This document shows positions 27,654-34,998 of a DNA stretch of 64,000 nucleotides, piece by piece; the first letter of the stretch is position 1, and each line of letters begins with the position of its first letter. Source of the DNA: WVYX01 sp039586815 (GTDB lineage Bacteria; Gemmatimonadota; Gemmatimonadetes; Gemmatimonadales; GWC2-71-9); contig JBDHJR010000008.1 of NCBI GenBank assembly GCA_039586815.1, positions 1-64,000 on the forward strand. The letters run 5' to 3'. A program made the translations under genes and the position numbers. The notes beneath the pieces are model-generated. The model ran no database searches and was not told the origin of the DNA. It saw only the letters and a list, made by a program, of their open reading frames with translations.

Positions 27654-29419
27654 GCGTTGTCCACCTTGAGCGCCAGCTCGCTCAGCTCCGCCTGGTTGAG
27701 CTCGGTGGGCGCGTCTTCGAACAGTGCCCGCGCCGCGGTGGTCTTGGGAAACGCGATCACGTCTCGCAGGTTGTCGGCGCCGGCCAGCAGCATCGCCACC
27801 CGGTCGAACCCCACCGCGAACCCGCCGTGCGGGGGCGCGCCCGCGCGTAGGGCGCGCAGCAGGAAGCCGAAGCGGCGCTCGGCCTCCGCCGCAGAGATTC
27901 CCAGCAGGTCGAGCACGAGCAGCTGCACTTGCGGGTCGGTTATGCGGATCGAACCGCTTCCCAGCTCGTGTCCGTTGAACACCAGATCGTAATGCAGCGC
28001 CCGCACGCCGGAGCGATCCCCCTGGAGCAGGCGCTCTATGTCGTCGGGATGCGCCGCCGTGAACGGGTGATGGGCCACGAGCCACTCCTCGCTCTGGCGG
28101 TCCCACTCGAACAGGGGGAAGTCGTAGATCCATGCAAACGAGTGCGCCTCGGTTGGCTGCAGCTCGAGCCGCGCGATCACGGCGCGCCGCACCCGGTCGA
28201 GCACCTGCGACGTTACGTCGTCCGGTCCGGCCGTGGCGATCAGCAAGTCGCCGTCCGCCAAGCGTGCCGCGGCGGCCGAGATGCCCTCGATCTTCGCCAG
28301 CGGGCCGCTGAGCTTTCCGTCGTGGTGTTTGAGGATCGCCAGGCCACCGGCGCCGGCGTCCTTGGCGAGTTCGGTCAGCGCGTCGATCTCCTTGCGGGAC
28401 AGGGCGGCACCGCCGGGCACCCGCACGCCGCGCACCCTGCCTCCCTCGCTCAGGATCTGCTCGAAGGCCCGGAACCCCCGCACGAGCTCGGTCACGTCCT
28501 CCAGCTCGAGCCCGAAACGCAGGTCCGGTTTGTCGGTGCCGTACCGCTCCATTGCCAATTCGTACGAAAGCCGCCGAAACGGCGCGCTCACGCTGTGTCC
28601 CGCCTCGTCCCACAAGGCAACGAACAGCGTCTCCAGCACGGCGTACACGTCCTCGGGTGAGACGAACGAAGCCTCGAGATCGATCTGGGTGAACTCGGGC
28701 TGCCGGTCGGCGCGTAGATCCTCGTCGCGGAAGCAGCGCGCCAGTTGGAAGTACCGGTCGAACCCGGCCACCATGAGGAGCTGCTTGTAGAGCTGGGGTG
28801 ACTGCGGCAGGGCATAGAACTGACCCCGGTGCACGCGCGAAGGCACGAGGTAGTCGCGCGCACCCTCGGGCGTGGGCTTGGTCAGGATCGGCGTTTCCAC
28901 CTCGTAGAACTCGAGCTCGGTGAGCGTCGCCCTGGTCCGCTGCAACAGCCGATGCCGCAGCGCGAGGTTGCGTTGCAGCTCGGGGCGCCTCAGGTCGAGA
29001 TGGCGGTGCAGCAGGCGCAACTCCTCGGAGGGGGGATCCTCTCCCTTGGTACGCCACACCGGAATGGGTAGCGCCTCGAGCTCGGCGGGCCCCACCACCT
29101 GGATCGAGTCGGCGTGCACCTCGACGTCGCCCGTCACCATCTCCGGATTGCGGGCGTCCGGCGGGCGACCCACGACCTCGCCGCTCACCAGGATCACCGA
29201 CTCGGTGGTCACCTCCAGTACCGAGGCCAGAACCTCGGGTGGGGTCCAGTCGGGTCCGACGGACACCTGCACGATCCCGTCCCGGTCCCGCAGGTCGAGG
29301 AAGATCAGTCCACCCAGGTCCCTGCGCCGGTGGATCCACCCTCCCAGCTTGACCCGCGCACCGATGTGCTCCGCGCGGAGCGCACCGGCCCGGTGCGTAC
29401 GCATCGCCGTGGCAGTCAT
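27650..29419 (-). CDS. aspS: Aspartyl-tRNA synthetase
   Basis: 589 residues, the bacterial-type length with the inserted GAD domain. The N-terminal OB anticodon-binding domain ('VKLGGWIHRRRDLGGLIFLDLRDRDGIVQV') is followed by the class II core: motif 2 'FRDEDLRADRQPEFTQIDLEASF' and motif 3 'GFDRVAMLLAG'. It charges tRNA-Asp, and in organisms lacking AsnRS may also mischarge tRNA-Asn. The start lies 4 bases past a 45-codon ORF with Asp codons near its start, which has its own strong ribosome-binding site. aspS itself has no clear one, suggesting coupled translation. Confidence 0.96.
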   Translation of the reverse strand: MTATAMRTHRAGALRAEHIGARVKLGGWIHRRRDLGGLIFLDLRDRDGIVQVSVGPDWTPPEVLASVLEVTTESVILVSGEVVGRPPDARNPEMVTGDVEVHADSIQVVGPAELEALPIPVWRTKGEDPPSEELRLLHRHLDLRRPELQRNLALRHRLLQRTRATLTELEFYEVETPILTKPTPEGARDYLVPSRVHRGQFYALPQSPQLYKQLLMVAGFDRYFQLARCFRDEDLRADRQPEFTQIDLEASFVSPEDVYAVLETLFVALWDEAGHSVSAPFRRLSYELAMERYGTDKPDLRFGLELEDVTELVRGFRAFEQILSEGGRVRGVRVPGGAALSRKEIDALTELAKDAGAGGLAILKHHDGKLSGPLAKIEGISAAAARLADGDLLIATAGPDDVTSQVLDRVRRAVIARLELQPTEAHSFAWIYDFPLFEWDRQSEEWLVAHHPFTAAHPDDIERLLQGDRSGVRALHYDLVFNGHELGSGSIRITDPQVQLLVLDLLGISAAEAERRFGFLLRALRAGAPPHGGFAVGFDRVAMLLAGADNLRDVIAFPKTTAARALFEDAPTELNQAELSELALKVDNA

Positions 29420-29423
29420 TCTG

Positions 29424-29561
29424 TCAGGCTAGTTGCCCTGGGGGATGCCCAGCCGGGCGGCTCGGGGCCGCACGGGGGCGTGGCTGGACCGTTTTGGGAG
29501 CCGGCAGATCGAGAATCGATGCAATGGCAAGATCGTCCAAGTCCTGTTCCTGGTTGAACAT
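29424..29561 (-). CDS. Small ORF upstream of aspS, possible leader peptide
   Basis: 45 codons starting at ATG 29561, with AGGGGGG seven bases upstream, one of the stronger ribosome-binding sites in the region. The product begins MFNQEQDLDDLAIASILDLP, so four of the first 18 residues are Asp. The C-terminal half is Pro/Arg/Ala-rich. The stop is 4 bases before the aspS start. It could be a regulatory leader whose translation senses Asp-tRNA supply, or a small protein of its own. No homologue is recognised, and the C-terminal part shows no domain. Confidence 0.45.
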   Translation of the reverse strand: MFNQEQDLDDLAIASILDLPAPKTVQPRPRAAPSRPAGHPPGQLA

Positions 29562-29599
29562 AATGGCCCCCCTAGAGGCCAGCAAGCGGCTTGACACCC

Positions 29600-29614
29600 G
29601 CCCCTGAGAGGGGC
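29600..29614. other. Inverted repeat in divergent promoter region
   Basis: GCCCCT-GAG-AGGGGC is a perfect 6-bp stem with a 3-base loop. It lies between the minus-strand small ORF/aspS operon and the plus-strand barrel gene, where it could serve as an operator or an RNA hairpin in either leader. Confidence 0.4.
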
Positions 29615-29626
29615 GAAGCTTCCGGC

Positions 29627-30532
29627 GTGCGACGGGCTTGTCTGACTCTCCTGGGGGTGCTTGTCGCCCCGACGGCGTTTCTCCGCGCTCAGGCGCCGCC
29701 CGCAGCCGACCTGTGGCGCGTCGCTGCCACGTCTCTCTCCACTCCACCGGCTCTCGAAACGGGCGTCACCGCGATCTTCTGGAACCCTGCCGCGCCCATC
29801 CCCCAGGCCAGCCTGGCCGCCGGCGCGCAGATCGTGCAGACACCAGACGCTCTCAAGATGGGCGGAGTCCTGGTCGGCGTGGACAAGGCTCTCGGCGCGG
29901 GCTGGAACCTGGCGCTGCTCTACGCCCGGATGGACGTGAAGGACCTGGTGCGGACGACGACCTCCCCCAGCAGCGAGGAGGGGTCGATCCCGGTATACGA
30001 ACAGCTGGTGGGAATAAGGACTGCCTACAGCCGGGGCCCGCTCGCCCTGGGTGTGATGCTGGAAATGCACGACGCGCGGTTCGACACCGAGGAGGAAGGG
30101 GGGCTCACGGTCGACGCCGGCCTGCGCTTCCAGCCCCATCGCCGGGTGGCGTTCGCTGCGGCGACCCACTTCTTCCCCGCCGACTTCAGTACCACGGATG
30201 GAACCGATCTCTATCTCGGGATCGAAGCAGTGCCCATCGAGAGCGCGGCGATAGCGGGCACCTCGACACTGGTCGCGTTGCGTTATGGAGCTACCTACCG
30301 CGCTTCCGGCGACCTGGAGCACGTGTTGGCAACCGGCGTGCTGATCAACCGTCAGGTGCGTGTGGATTTTGCAGCTACCAGCGAGTCTGCGTACGGTCAG
30401 CGTGCCTGGCGGCTGGGATTGGGTCTGGGCCTGCGGATTGGCCGCTACGTCATCGCAGTTGCGCGGGGCAGCGGCCTCAACGACATCGGCGCTACGTACC
30501 GCGTGGGGCTCGACGTCGACATCCTCAAGTGA
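29627..30532 (+). CDS. Predicted outer-membrane beta-barrel protein
   Basis: 301 residues from GTG 29627, where a signal peptide begins (VRRACLTLLGVLVAPTAFLRAQA). A TTG at 29591 in frame is less likely. The mature part opens with 'VTAIFWNPAA', alternates polar and hydrophobic residues in strand-length blocks, has many Gly-aromatic turns and ends 'GATYRVGLDVDILK', as barrels often do. It resembles OmpP1/FadL-like or PorV-like autotransported barrels in general style only. The specific family is not recognised. It overlaps the rlmN start by 4 bases, so the two are co-transcribed. Confidence 0.65.
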   Translation: MRRACLTLLGVLVAPTAFLRAQAPPAADLWRVAATSLSTPPALETGVTAIFWNPAAPIPQASLAAGAQIVQTPDALKMGGVLVGVDKALGAGWNLALLYARMDVKDLVRTTTSPSSEEGSIPVYEQLVGIRTAYSRGPLALGVMLEMHDARFDTEEEGGLTVDAGLRFQPHRRVAFAAATHFFPADFSTTDGTDLYLGIEAVPIESAAIAGTSTLVALRYGATYRASGDLEHVLATGVLINRQVRVDFAATSESAYGQRAWRLGLGLGLRIGRYVIAVARGSGLNDIGATYRVGLDVDILK

Positions 30533-31593
30533 ATCTGCTCGACCGCACGCCCGCCGATGCCGCCGACGCCGTCGCACGGTGGCTGGAGGACCGCGGCGAG
30601 CCTTCATACCGGGCGCGGCAGATCGTGCCCCGCCTGTGGCAGCGTCCTGTAACCGCTTGGCAGGAGGCAACCGACCTGCCGCAGCAGTTACGCGTGGCTC
30701 TGGATGCCGAGCACCCACTGCTCCGCCCCGCGGCTGCCGCACGGCAGGTCTCCAGCGACGGAACCGTCAAGTTTCTGTGGGATTTCCCCGATGGCGGAGC
30801 CGTCGAGTCCGTGCTCATCCCGGAGGGATCGCGCCGCACACTGTGCATCTCGAGCCAGGCGGGATGTGCCTACGGCTGTGTGTTCTGCGCCACCGGCCGC
30901 ATGGGGTTCATCCGCCACCTCGCTGCCTGGGAGATAGTGGCGCAGGTCCGCGAGCTCGCGCTCGATGCGGAGCTCGGCCCTCCCACCAACGTGGTGTTCA
31001 TGGGCATGGGCGAGCCGCTGCACAATTGGGCTGCGGTGGAACGCGCGCTGACGATCCTCAACCACGCCGATGGCATGGGCATCGGTGCCCGGCACATCAC
31101 GGTGAGCACCGTCGGCATAATCCCCAATCTGGAGAAGCTCGCCGCCCGGCCCGAGCAGTTCCGTGTCGCGCTCTCGTTGCACGCTGCCAATAGCGCGCGC
31201 CGCCGGCTCCTGATGCCGGTGGAGCAGAAGTACGGCCTGGAGGATGTGCTGGCTGTGCTGCGGCGCTTTCAACGCCGCGTGACGTTCGAGTACGTGATGA
31301 TACGTGGCGTGAACGACCGTGAGGGCGACGCCGCCGAGCTGGCCGGTCACGCGCGGGCCGTGGGCGCCCTGGTCAACCTGTTGCCGCTGCATCCGGGCGG
31401 TGCCCCCGGTCTGGAGCCCACCGCGCCGCGTGACATTGAGCGCTTCGCCGAGTTGCTACGCGATCAGGGTATCAACGTGACCGTCCGCAGGAGCCGCGGC
31501 CTCGACATCAGCGCTGCGTGCGGCCAGCTACGGACGGAGGTGGATCAGGGGCACGGCGTCGTGCCCCAGGAGCACGCTGGCATCGAGGAGTAA
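30529..31593 (+). CDS. rlmN: 23S rRNA/tRNA m2A methyltransferase RlmN
   Basis: 354 residues from GTG 30529 (GTGA overlap). The frame is open further upstream through the barrel gene. The radical-SAM cluster ligands are Cys113, Cys117 and Cys120 (CAYGCVFC). 'FMGMGEPLHNW', 'ITVSTVGIIP' and 'VALSLHAAN' are the family motifs, and the methyl-carrying Cys is probably in 'DISAACGQLR' near the C-terminus. It methylates A2503 of 23S rRNA and A37 of some tRNAs. Its last 66 bases overlap the convergent LytR_C gene. Confidence 0.96.
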   Translation: MNLLDRTPADAADAVARWLEDRGEPSYRARQIVPRLWQRPVTAWQEATDLPQQLRVALDAEHPLLRPAAAARQVSSDGTVKFLWDFPDGGAVESVLIPEGSRRTLCISSQAGCAYGCVFCATGRMGFIRHLAAWEIVAQVRELALDAELGPPTNVVFMGMGEPLHNWAAVERALTILNHADGMGIGARHITVSTVGIIPNLEKLAARPEQFRVALSLHAANSARRRLLMPVEQKYGLEDVLAVLRRFQRRVTFEYVMIRGVNDREGDAAELAGHARAVGALVNLLPLHPGGAPGLEPTAPRDIERFAELLRDQGINVTVRRSRGLDISAACGQLRTEVDQGHGVVPQEHAGIEE

Positions 31594-31935
31594 TCGGGGG
31601 TCGGGTTGCACCACCAACCTCCCAACGCCCAAGGCTGCGCGCACCCCGGCGGCCCTGGTCGTGTCGCCGCGCCGCACGGCGATGAGCGTTTCGCGCAGCG
31701 TGTCCGTTGCCGCCGTACCGAAGTACACCACGTCGATGCCTTGGCGCCGCAGCTGCTGTGCGGTGGCCCGGGCCAGACCGTCGACTCCGGTCGCGTTCAG
31801 CACCTCTACCGTGATGCGCCGGCCCTCCCCCGGGATGGGATAGGGCATGCCGAGCTGCCCGGAACGTTGCCATGCCCACCAGGCGGCGAGCAGCACAGCC
31901 GCCAGTGAGACGACCCAGCCTACCCTCCGTCGCAT
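31528..31935 (-). CDS. LytR C-terminal domain protein
   Basis: 135 residues from ATG 31935, overlapping the HD hydrolase gene by 16 bases. A basic start and one membrane anchor (about residues 5-24, VGWVVSLAAVLLAAWWAW) are followed by a single LytR_C domain ('ITVEVLNATGVDGLARATAQQLRRQGIDVVYFGTA'). The domain occurs in envelope-related proteins and lies outside the cytoplasm. Pairing with a YqeK-like HD protein is frequent in bacteria. The 3' end runs 66 bases into the opposite-strand rlmN. Confidence 0.88.
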   Translation of the reverse strand: MRRRVGWVVSLAAVLLAAWWAWQRSGQLGMPYPIPGEGRRITVEVLNATGVDGLARATAQQLRRQGIDVVYFGTAATDTLRETLIAVRRGDTTRAAGVRAALGVGRLVVQPDPRLLLDASVLLGHDAVPLIHLRP

Positions 31936-32513
31936 ACGAGGTCGTTCCAAAACGCGGCCGTCTGCTCGAGCAGCGGGTGGCCGGCGCGGATGGTGAGCAG
32001 CAGCCGGCGGCGTGCCACTTCGCGTAACACGCCGCGTGGGTCGTCGGGCACCCGCTGCACCAGGGCCTCGCGGTCTTCGCCCGCCTTACTGCGGCCCCGC
32101 TCCAGGAAGTCGGCCAGGTACAGCATGCGCCCGGCGTCGTCCCATCGGGCGAAGCCCACCGAGTGGTACCGCACCGCGTCGAGCACTCCCGTGTCGCGCT
32201 CCCCCTCCCGCTCCGCCATGACCGCCGCGGCTGGTCCGTGTCTCAGGCTGTCGGTGCCCCAGCCATCAGGCGCGAGTTCTCGTAGCAGCTGAGGTGGAGC
32301 GTCCTTCAACGCGTCGTGCAGGCTCACCGCACGCAGCCAGCGAGCGCGCTCGGCCTGGTCGACCTGCATGACCTCGGCCCAACCGGCCACGAGCTCGGCA
32401 ACGCGCTCGATGTGCACCCGCCGCTTGTCACTCACCTGTGCCCAAGGCGCGAGCTGTACGAGTCCGCTCGCTACATCCGCTTCCCCCTTCCCGCTTCCCG
32501 CTTCCCGGCTCAC
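31920..32513 (-). CDS. HD-domain hydrolase, YqeK-like
   Basis: 197 residues from GTG 32513, which overlaps the panC stop by 4 bases. The metal site is seen in 'SDKRRVHIERVAELV', 'VSLHDALKDAP' and 'LRHGPAAAVM', with 'YHSVGFARWDDAGRMLYLADFLE' following. Relatives such as YqeK cleave Ap4A. The substrate here is inferred. The first codons run through four heptanucleotide repeats (32480-32507), so a change in unit number would shift the frame. A GTG at 32435, just before the HD domain, is a possible alternative start without the repeat. Confidence 0.85.
   Translation of the reverse strand: MSREAGSGKGEADVASGLVQLAPWAQVSDKRRVHIERVAELVAGWAEVMQVDQAERARWLRAVSLHDALKDAPPQLLRELAPDGWGTDSLRHGPAAAVMAEREGERDTGVLDAVRYHSVGFARWDDAGRMLYLADFLERGRSKAGEDREALVQRVPDDPRGVLREVARRRLLLTIRAGHPLLEQTAAFWNDLVCDGG
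32480..32507. repeat. Heptanucleotide repeat, 4 units, at 5' end of the HD-hydrolase gene
   Basis: CTTCCCC followed by three CTTCCCG units, all perfect. It lies 2 codons inside the HD-hydrolase frame (minus strand), immediately after the panC stop. Confidence 0.85.
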
Positions 32514-33385
32514 GGCGTCACCCAAACGTCGCCCCCCGTCCCCTCACCCAGCGTAACGTTGTCGATGAGCCGAGCCCGCCCGAGGTGGGCAGCAATGGCC
32601 AGTATGCTCTCGGCCCGCGGCTCCTCGGTGGGCGCCAGCGTATCGGGATTGACGATATCGAGGTACTCGAGCGCGAGCCCCGAGACTGACTCGATCGGTG
32701 CGCGTGCCACCGCCAACAGCTCACCCGCATCGCGCGTGCCAGCTACGAATGCCGCGTGCGCGGCGTCCAGAGCCCGCGCCAACACGGGTGCCACCGCGCG
32801 CTCTTCAGGGGTCAGATAGGCGTTGCGGGAGCTCATCGCCAGGCCGTCCGCTTCACGCACGGTCGGCGCCACCACGATCTCGGTCGCCACGTTGAGGTCC
32901 GCGACCATGCGCTCGATGATGATCGCCTGCTGTGCGTCCTTGCGTCCGAACACCGCCAGCTGTGGCTCCACTATGTTGAGCAGCTTGAGCACCACGGTGA
33001 GCACGCCCTCGAAGTGCTCCGGACGGCGCCTGCCGCAGAGATGGTCGGCCAGGCTACCGGGCACCACGCTCACCACAGGAGCCTCGGGATACATTTCGGC
33101 CTCAGTCGGCACGAAGAGACAATCCGCTCCACACGACAGCGCGTCCTTCCGGTCGCGCTCCAGATCACGCGGATAGGTCGCCAGATCTTCCTGGGGACCG
33201 AACTGGGTCGGATTGACGAACAGGCTGACGACCACAGTGTCGGCCAGGGTCTTAGCGTGCCGGATGAGGCTGAGATGACCCTCGTGGAAATAGCCCATGG
33301 TGGGCACCAACCCCACCGCCAATCCCTCGTCGCGCCGCGACCGCGACCACGTGCGCATGCGCCGTGGCTCGCTGATCTCGATCAC
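32510..33385 (-). CDS. panC: Pantothenate synthetase
   Basis: 291 residues. The HIGH-type ATP site 'PTMGYFHEGHLSLIRHAK', 'VVSLFVNPTQFGPQEDL', 'VFGRKDAQQAIIIERMVADLN' and 'LAMSSRNAYL' are all present, including the KMSKS-equivalent SSRN. It joins pantoate and beta-alanine with ATP to give pantothenate. The gene overlaps panB by 4 bases, and the pair makes the two pantothenate-specific steps on one transcript. Confidence 0.97.
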   Translation of the reverse strand: MIEISEPRRMRTWSRSRRDEGLAVGLVPTMGYFHEGHLSLIRHAKTLADTVVVSLFVNPTQFGPQEDLATYPRDLERDRKDALSCGADCLFVPTEAEMYPEAPVVSVVPGSLADHLCGRRRPEHFEGVLTVVLKLLNIVEPQLAVFGRKDAQQAIIIERMVADLNVATEIVVAPTVREADGLAMSSRNAYLTPEERAVAPVLARALDAAHAAFVAGTRDAGELLAVARAPIESVSGLALEYLDIVNPDTLAPTEEPRAESILAIAAHLGRARLIDNVTLGEGTGGDVWVTP

Positions 33386-34197
33386 GCGTCGTAGCTGTGG
33401 GATGCGTCGGGGTAGCGGCCCGCGCGAACGTCGGCCCCGAAGGACTCGACGGCCTGCCGCACCGCTCCCGCGAGCTCGGCGTACCGCTTGAGGAACTTGG
33501 GCTCAAAGCCCTGGTTGAGGCCGAGCATGTCGTGCAACACCAGGACCTGGCCGTCGCAGTGCGGCCCCGAGCCGATGCCGATGGTGGGCACGTCCACGGC
33601 CTCGGACACGCGCTTGGCGACGTCGGACGGCGTCAGCTCGAGCACGATGCTGAACACCCCCGCATCCTGCAGTAGCTTCGCGTCGGTCACGATACGCTCC
33701 GCCGCGTCGCTGCCCCGCCCCTGTACCCGGTACCCGCCAACCTGGTGAACCGATTGCGGTGTGAAGCCCAAGTGGCCCATGACCGGAATCCCGACGTCGG
33801 TCAGTGCACGGATCGTGTCGGCCACGGCCTTTCCACCCTCCAGCTTCACACCGTGGGCCCCCGTTTCCTTGAGCACGCGGCCGGTGTTGCGCCTGGCATC
33901 CTCGACCGACACCTGGTAGCTCAGGAACGGCATGTCCACGATGACGAGCGCTCGCTGAACGCCGGCGCGCACGATCCGACCATGGTACAGCATCTGTTCG
34001 AGCGTGGCGGATAGCGTCGTGTCCTCGCCGCACAGCACCGTGTTCACCGAATCGCCCACGAGCACCACATCCACGCCGGCGGAGTCCACCAGTGACGCGA
34101 ACAGCGCATCGTACGCGGTGAGCATCACGATCTTCTCGCCCTCGCGCTTCATGCGCGCGAGGTCGAAGGTCGTGACGGTCTTGGGGCTATTCGACAT
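33382..34197 (-). CDS. panB: Ketopantoate hydroxymethyltransferase
   Basis: 271 residues of the usual length. 'VMLTAYDALFASLVDSAGVDVVLVGDSV', 'VIVDMPFLSYQ', 'GAHGVKLEGGKAVADTIRAL', 'GIPVMGHLGFTPQSVHQVGGYRVQGR' and 'TIGIGSGPHCDGQVLVLHDMLGL' cover the magnesium- and ketoisovalerate-binding site. It transfers a hydroxymethyl group from methylene-THF to ketoisovalerate. Thus the folate genes folB/folK directly upstream in the operon feed its cofactor. The overlap with folK is 11 bases. Confidence 0.97.
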   Translation of the reverse strand: MSNSPKTVTTFDLARMKREGEKIVMLTAYDALFASLVDSAGVDVVLVGDSVNTVLCGEDTTLSATLEQMLYHGRIVRAGVQRALVIVDMPFLSYQVSVEDARRNTGRVLKETGAHGVKLEGGKAVADTIRALTDVGIPVMGHLGFTPQSVHQVGGYRVQGRGSDAAERIVTDAKLLQDAGVFSIVLELTPSDVAKRVSEAVDVPTIGIGSGPHCDGQVLVLHDMLGLNQGFEPKFLKRYAELAGAVRQAVESFGADVRAGRYPDASHSYDA

Positions 34198-34612
34198 GAG
34201 GTACCAACTCCGCGAGCTCCCGCTGCCAGAATAACCGATTCGGCAGCTCGGGGTGCGGCAAGGTCAGGGCGGCGTCGTGCATGCTGCGGTCACCGTACCG
34301 CACGATGTCCACATCCAGTGTACGCGGCCCCCACCGCTCACGCCGCTCACGGCCGCAGGCTTCCTCAACCTCCTGGCAGTGAGTCAGCAGCTCGTGCGGG
34401 CTCAGCTCCGTCCGCAGCAGCACCATCTGGTTGAGGAACGGGTTCTGCGGTGCCGGGCCGAGTGGTGCCGTCTCCTCTACGGTACTCTCGGCCGCGAGTT
34501 CGGTGAGCGGCAGCATCGCCAACCGTTGTCGGGCAAAAGCGAGGCAGGCGGCGCGGTCCCCCAGGTTGGAGCCCAACGCCACAAAGGCCCACTCACGACG
34601 TCGTGTTGTCAT
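34187..34612 (-). CDS. folK: HPPK, hydroxymethyldihydropterin pyrophosphokinase
   Basis: 141 residues from ATG 34612, overlapping folB by 20 bases. The frame runs on to 34699 but only inside folB. 'AFVALGSNLGDR', 'QNPFLNQMVLLRTELSPHELL' and 'ERWGPRTLDVDIVRYGD' are the standard motifs, with the two magnesium-binding Asp in 'LDVDI'. It pyrophosphorylates 6-hydroxymethyl-dihydropterin in folate synthesis. Confidence 0.95.
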   Translation of the reverse strand: MTTRRREWAFVALGSNLGDRAACLAFARQRLAMLPLTELAAESTVEETAPLGPAPQNPFLNQMVLLRTELSPHELLTHCQEVEEACGRERRERWGPRTLDVDIVRYGDRSMHDAALTLPHPELPNRLFWQRELAELVPHVE

Positions 34613-34973
34613 GCGCTCGCTCCAGCACCACCTCGACATAGTCCACCGGCCCGCTGATGGGGGCATGTGGCTTGCGCGCCGCGATGCGCACCCGCTCAAC
34701 CGCCGGCAACTCGAGCGTGCGCTGAGCGATCATGGCGCAGAGCGCCTCGAGCAGGCGATGGTGGCTCGTTCCCACCGTCTCGGCGACGACGGCGTACAAG
34801 TCCCTGTAGTCGAGCAGATCGCTGGGAGAATCGGTGCGGCCCACGCTGTGCAGGGAGAGCCAGGCCGTCAGATCCAGCTCCAGGGGTTGGGGCACCAGCT
34901 CCTCGTGCGGCAGCAGGCCGACGCACGTGTGAAACCGCATGCCCTTGAGGGAAATGCAGTCGGTGGTGGTCAC
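34593..34973 (-). CDS. folB: Dihydroneopterin aldolase
   Basis: 126 residues. 'CISLKGMRFHTCVGLLPHEE' resembles the pterin-binding opening, 'LLDYRDLYAVVAETVGTSHHRLLEALCAMIAQR' contains the Tyr and Glu of the site, and 'RIAARKPHAPISGPVDYVEVVLER' carries the catalytic Lys. It releases glycolaldehyde from dihydroneopterin to give the FolK substrate. It follows the MCP-like gene by 25 bases, the only gap over 4 bases in this operon. Confidence 0.93.
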   Translation of the reverse strand: MTTTDCISLKGMRFHTCVGLLPHEELVPQPLELDLTAWLSLHSVGRTDSPSDLLDYRDLYAVVAETVGTSHHRLLEALCAMIAQRTLELPAVERVRIAARKPHAPISGPVDYVEVVLERAHDNTTS

Positions 34974-34998
34974 GGCGGAATGGTACTGTGAACCCGGC

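Noticed and set aside
26700..29339. 879-codon fusion-like frame containing PhoH
   Set aside because: Only the last 317 codons read as PhoH. The rest is an out-of-frame reading of aspS, and GTG 27653 overlaps the aspS stop in the usual 4-base manner.
29591..29596. TTGACA as -35 box of the barrel gene
   Set aside because: No acceptable -10 hexamer is found 16-18 bases downstream, and the following stretch is a GC-rich hairpin.
29429..30742. Minus-strand open frame of 437 codons
   Set aside because: It lies opposite the barrel gene and the start of rlmN, whose motifs are clear. Its composition is Arg/Pro/Gln-rich without any domain.
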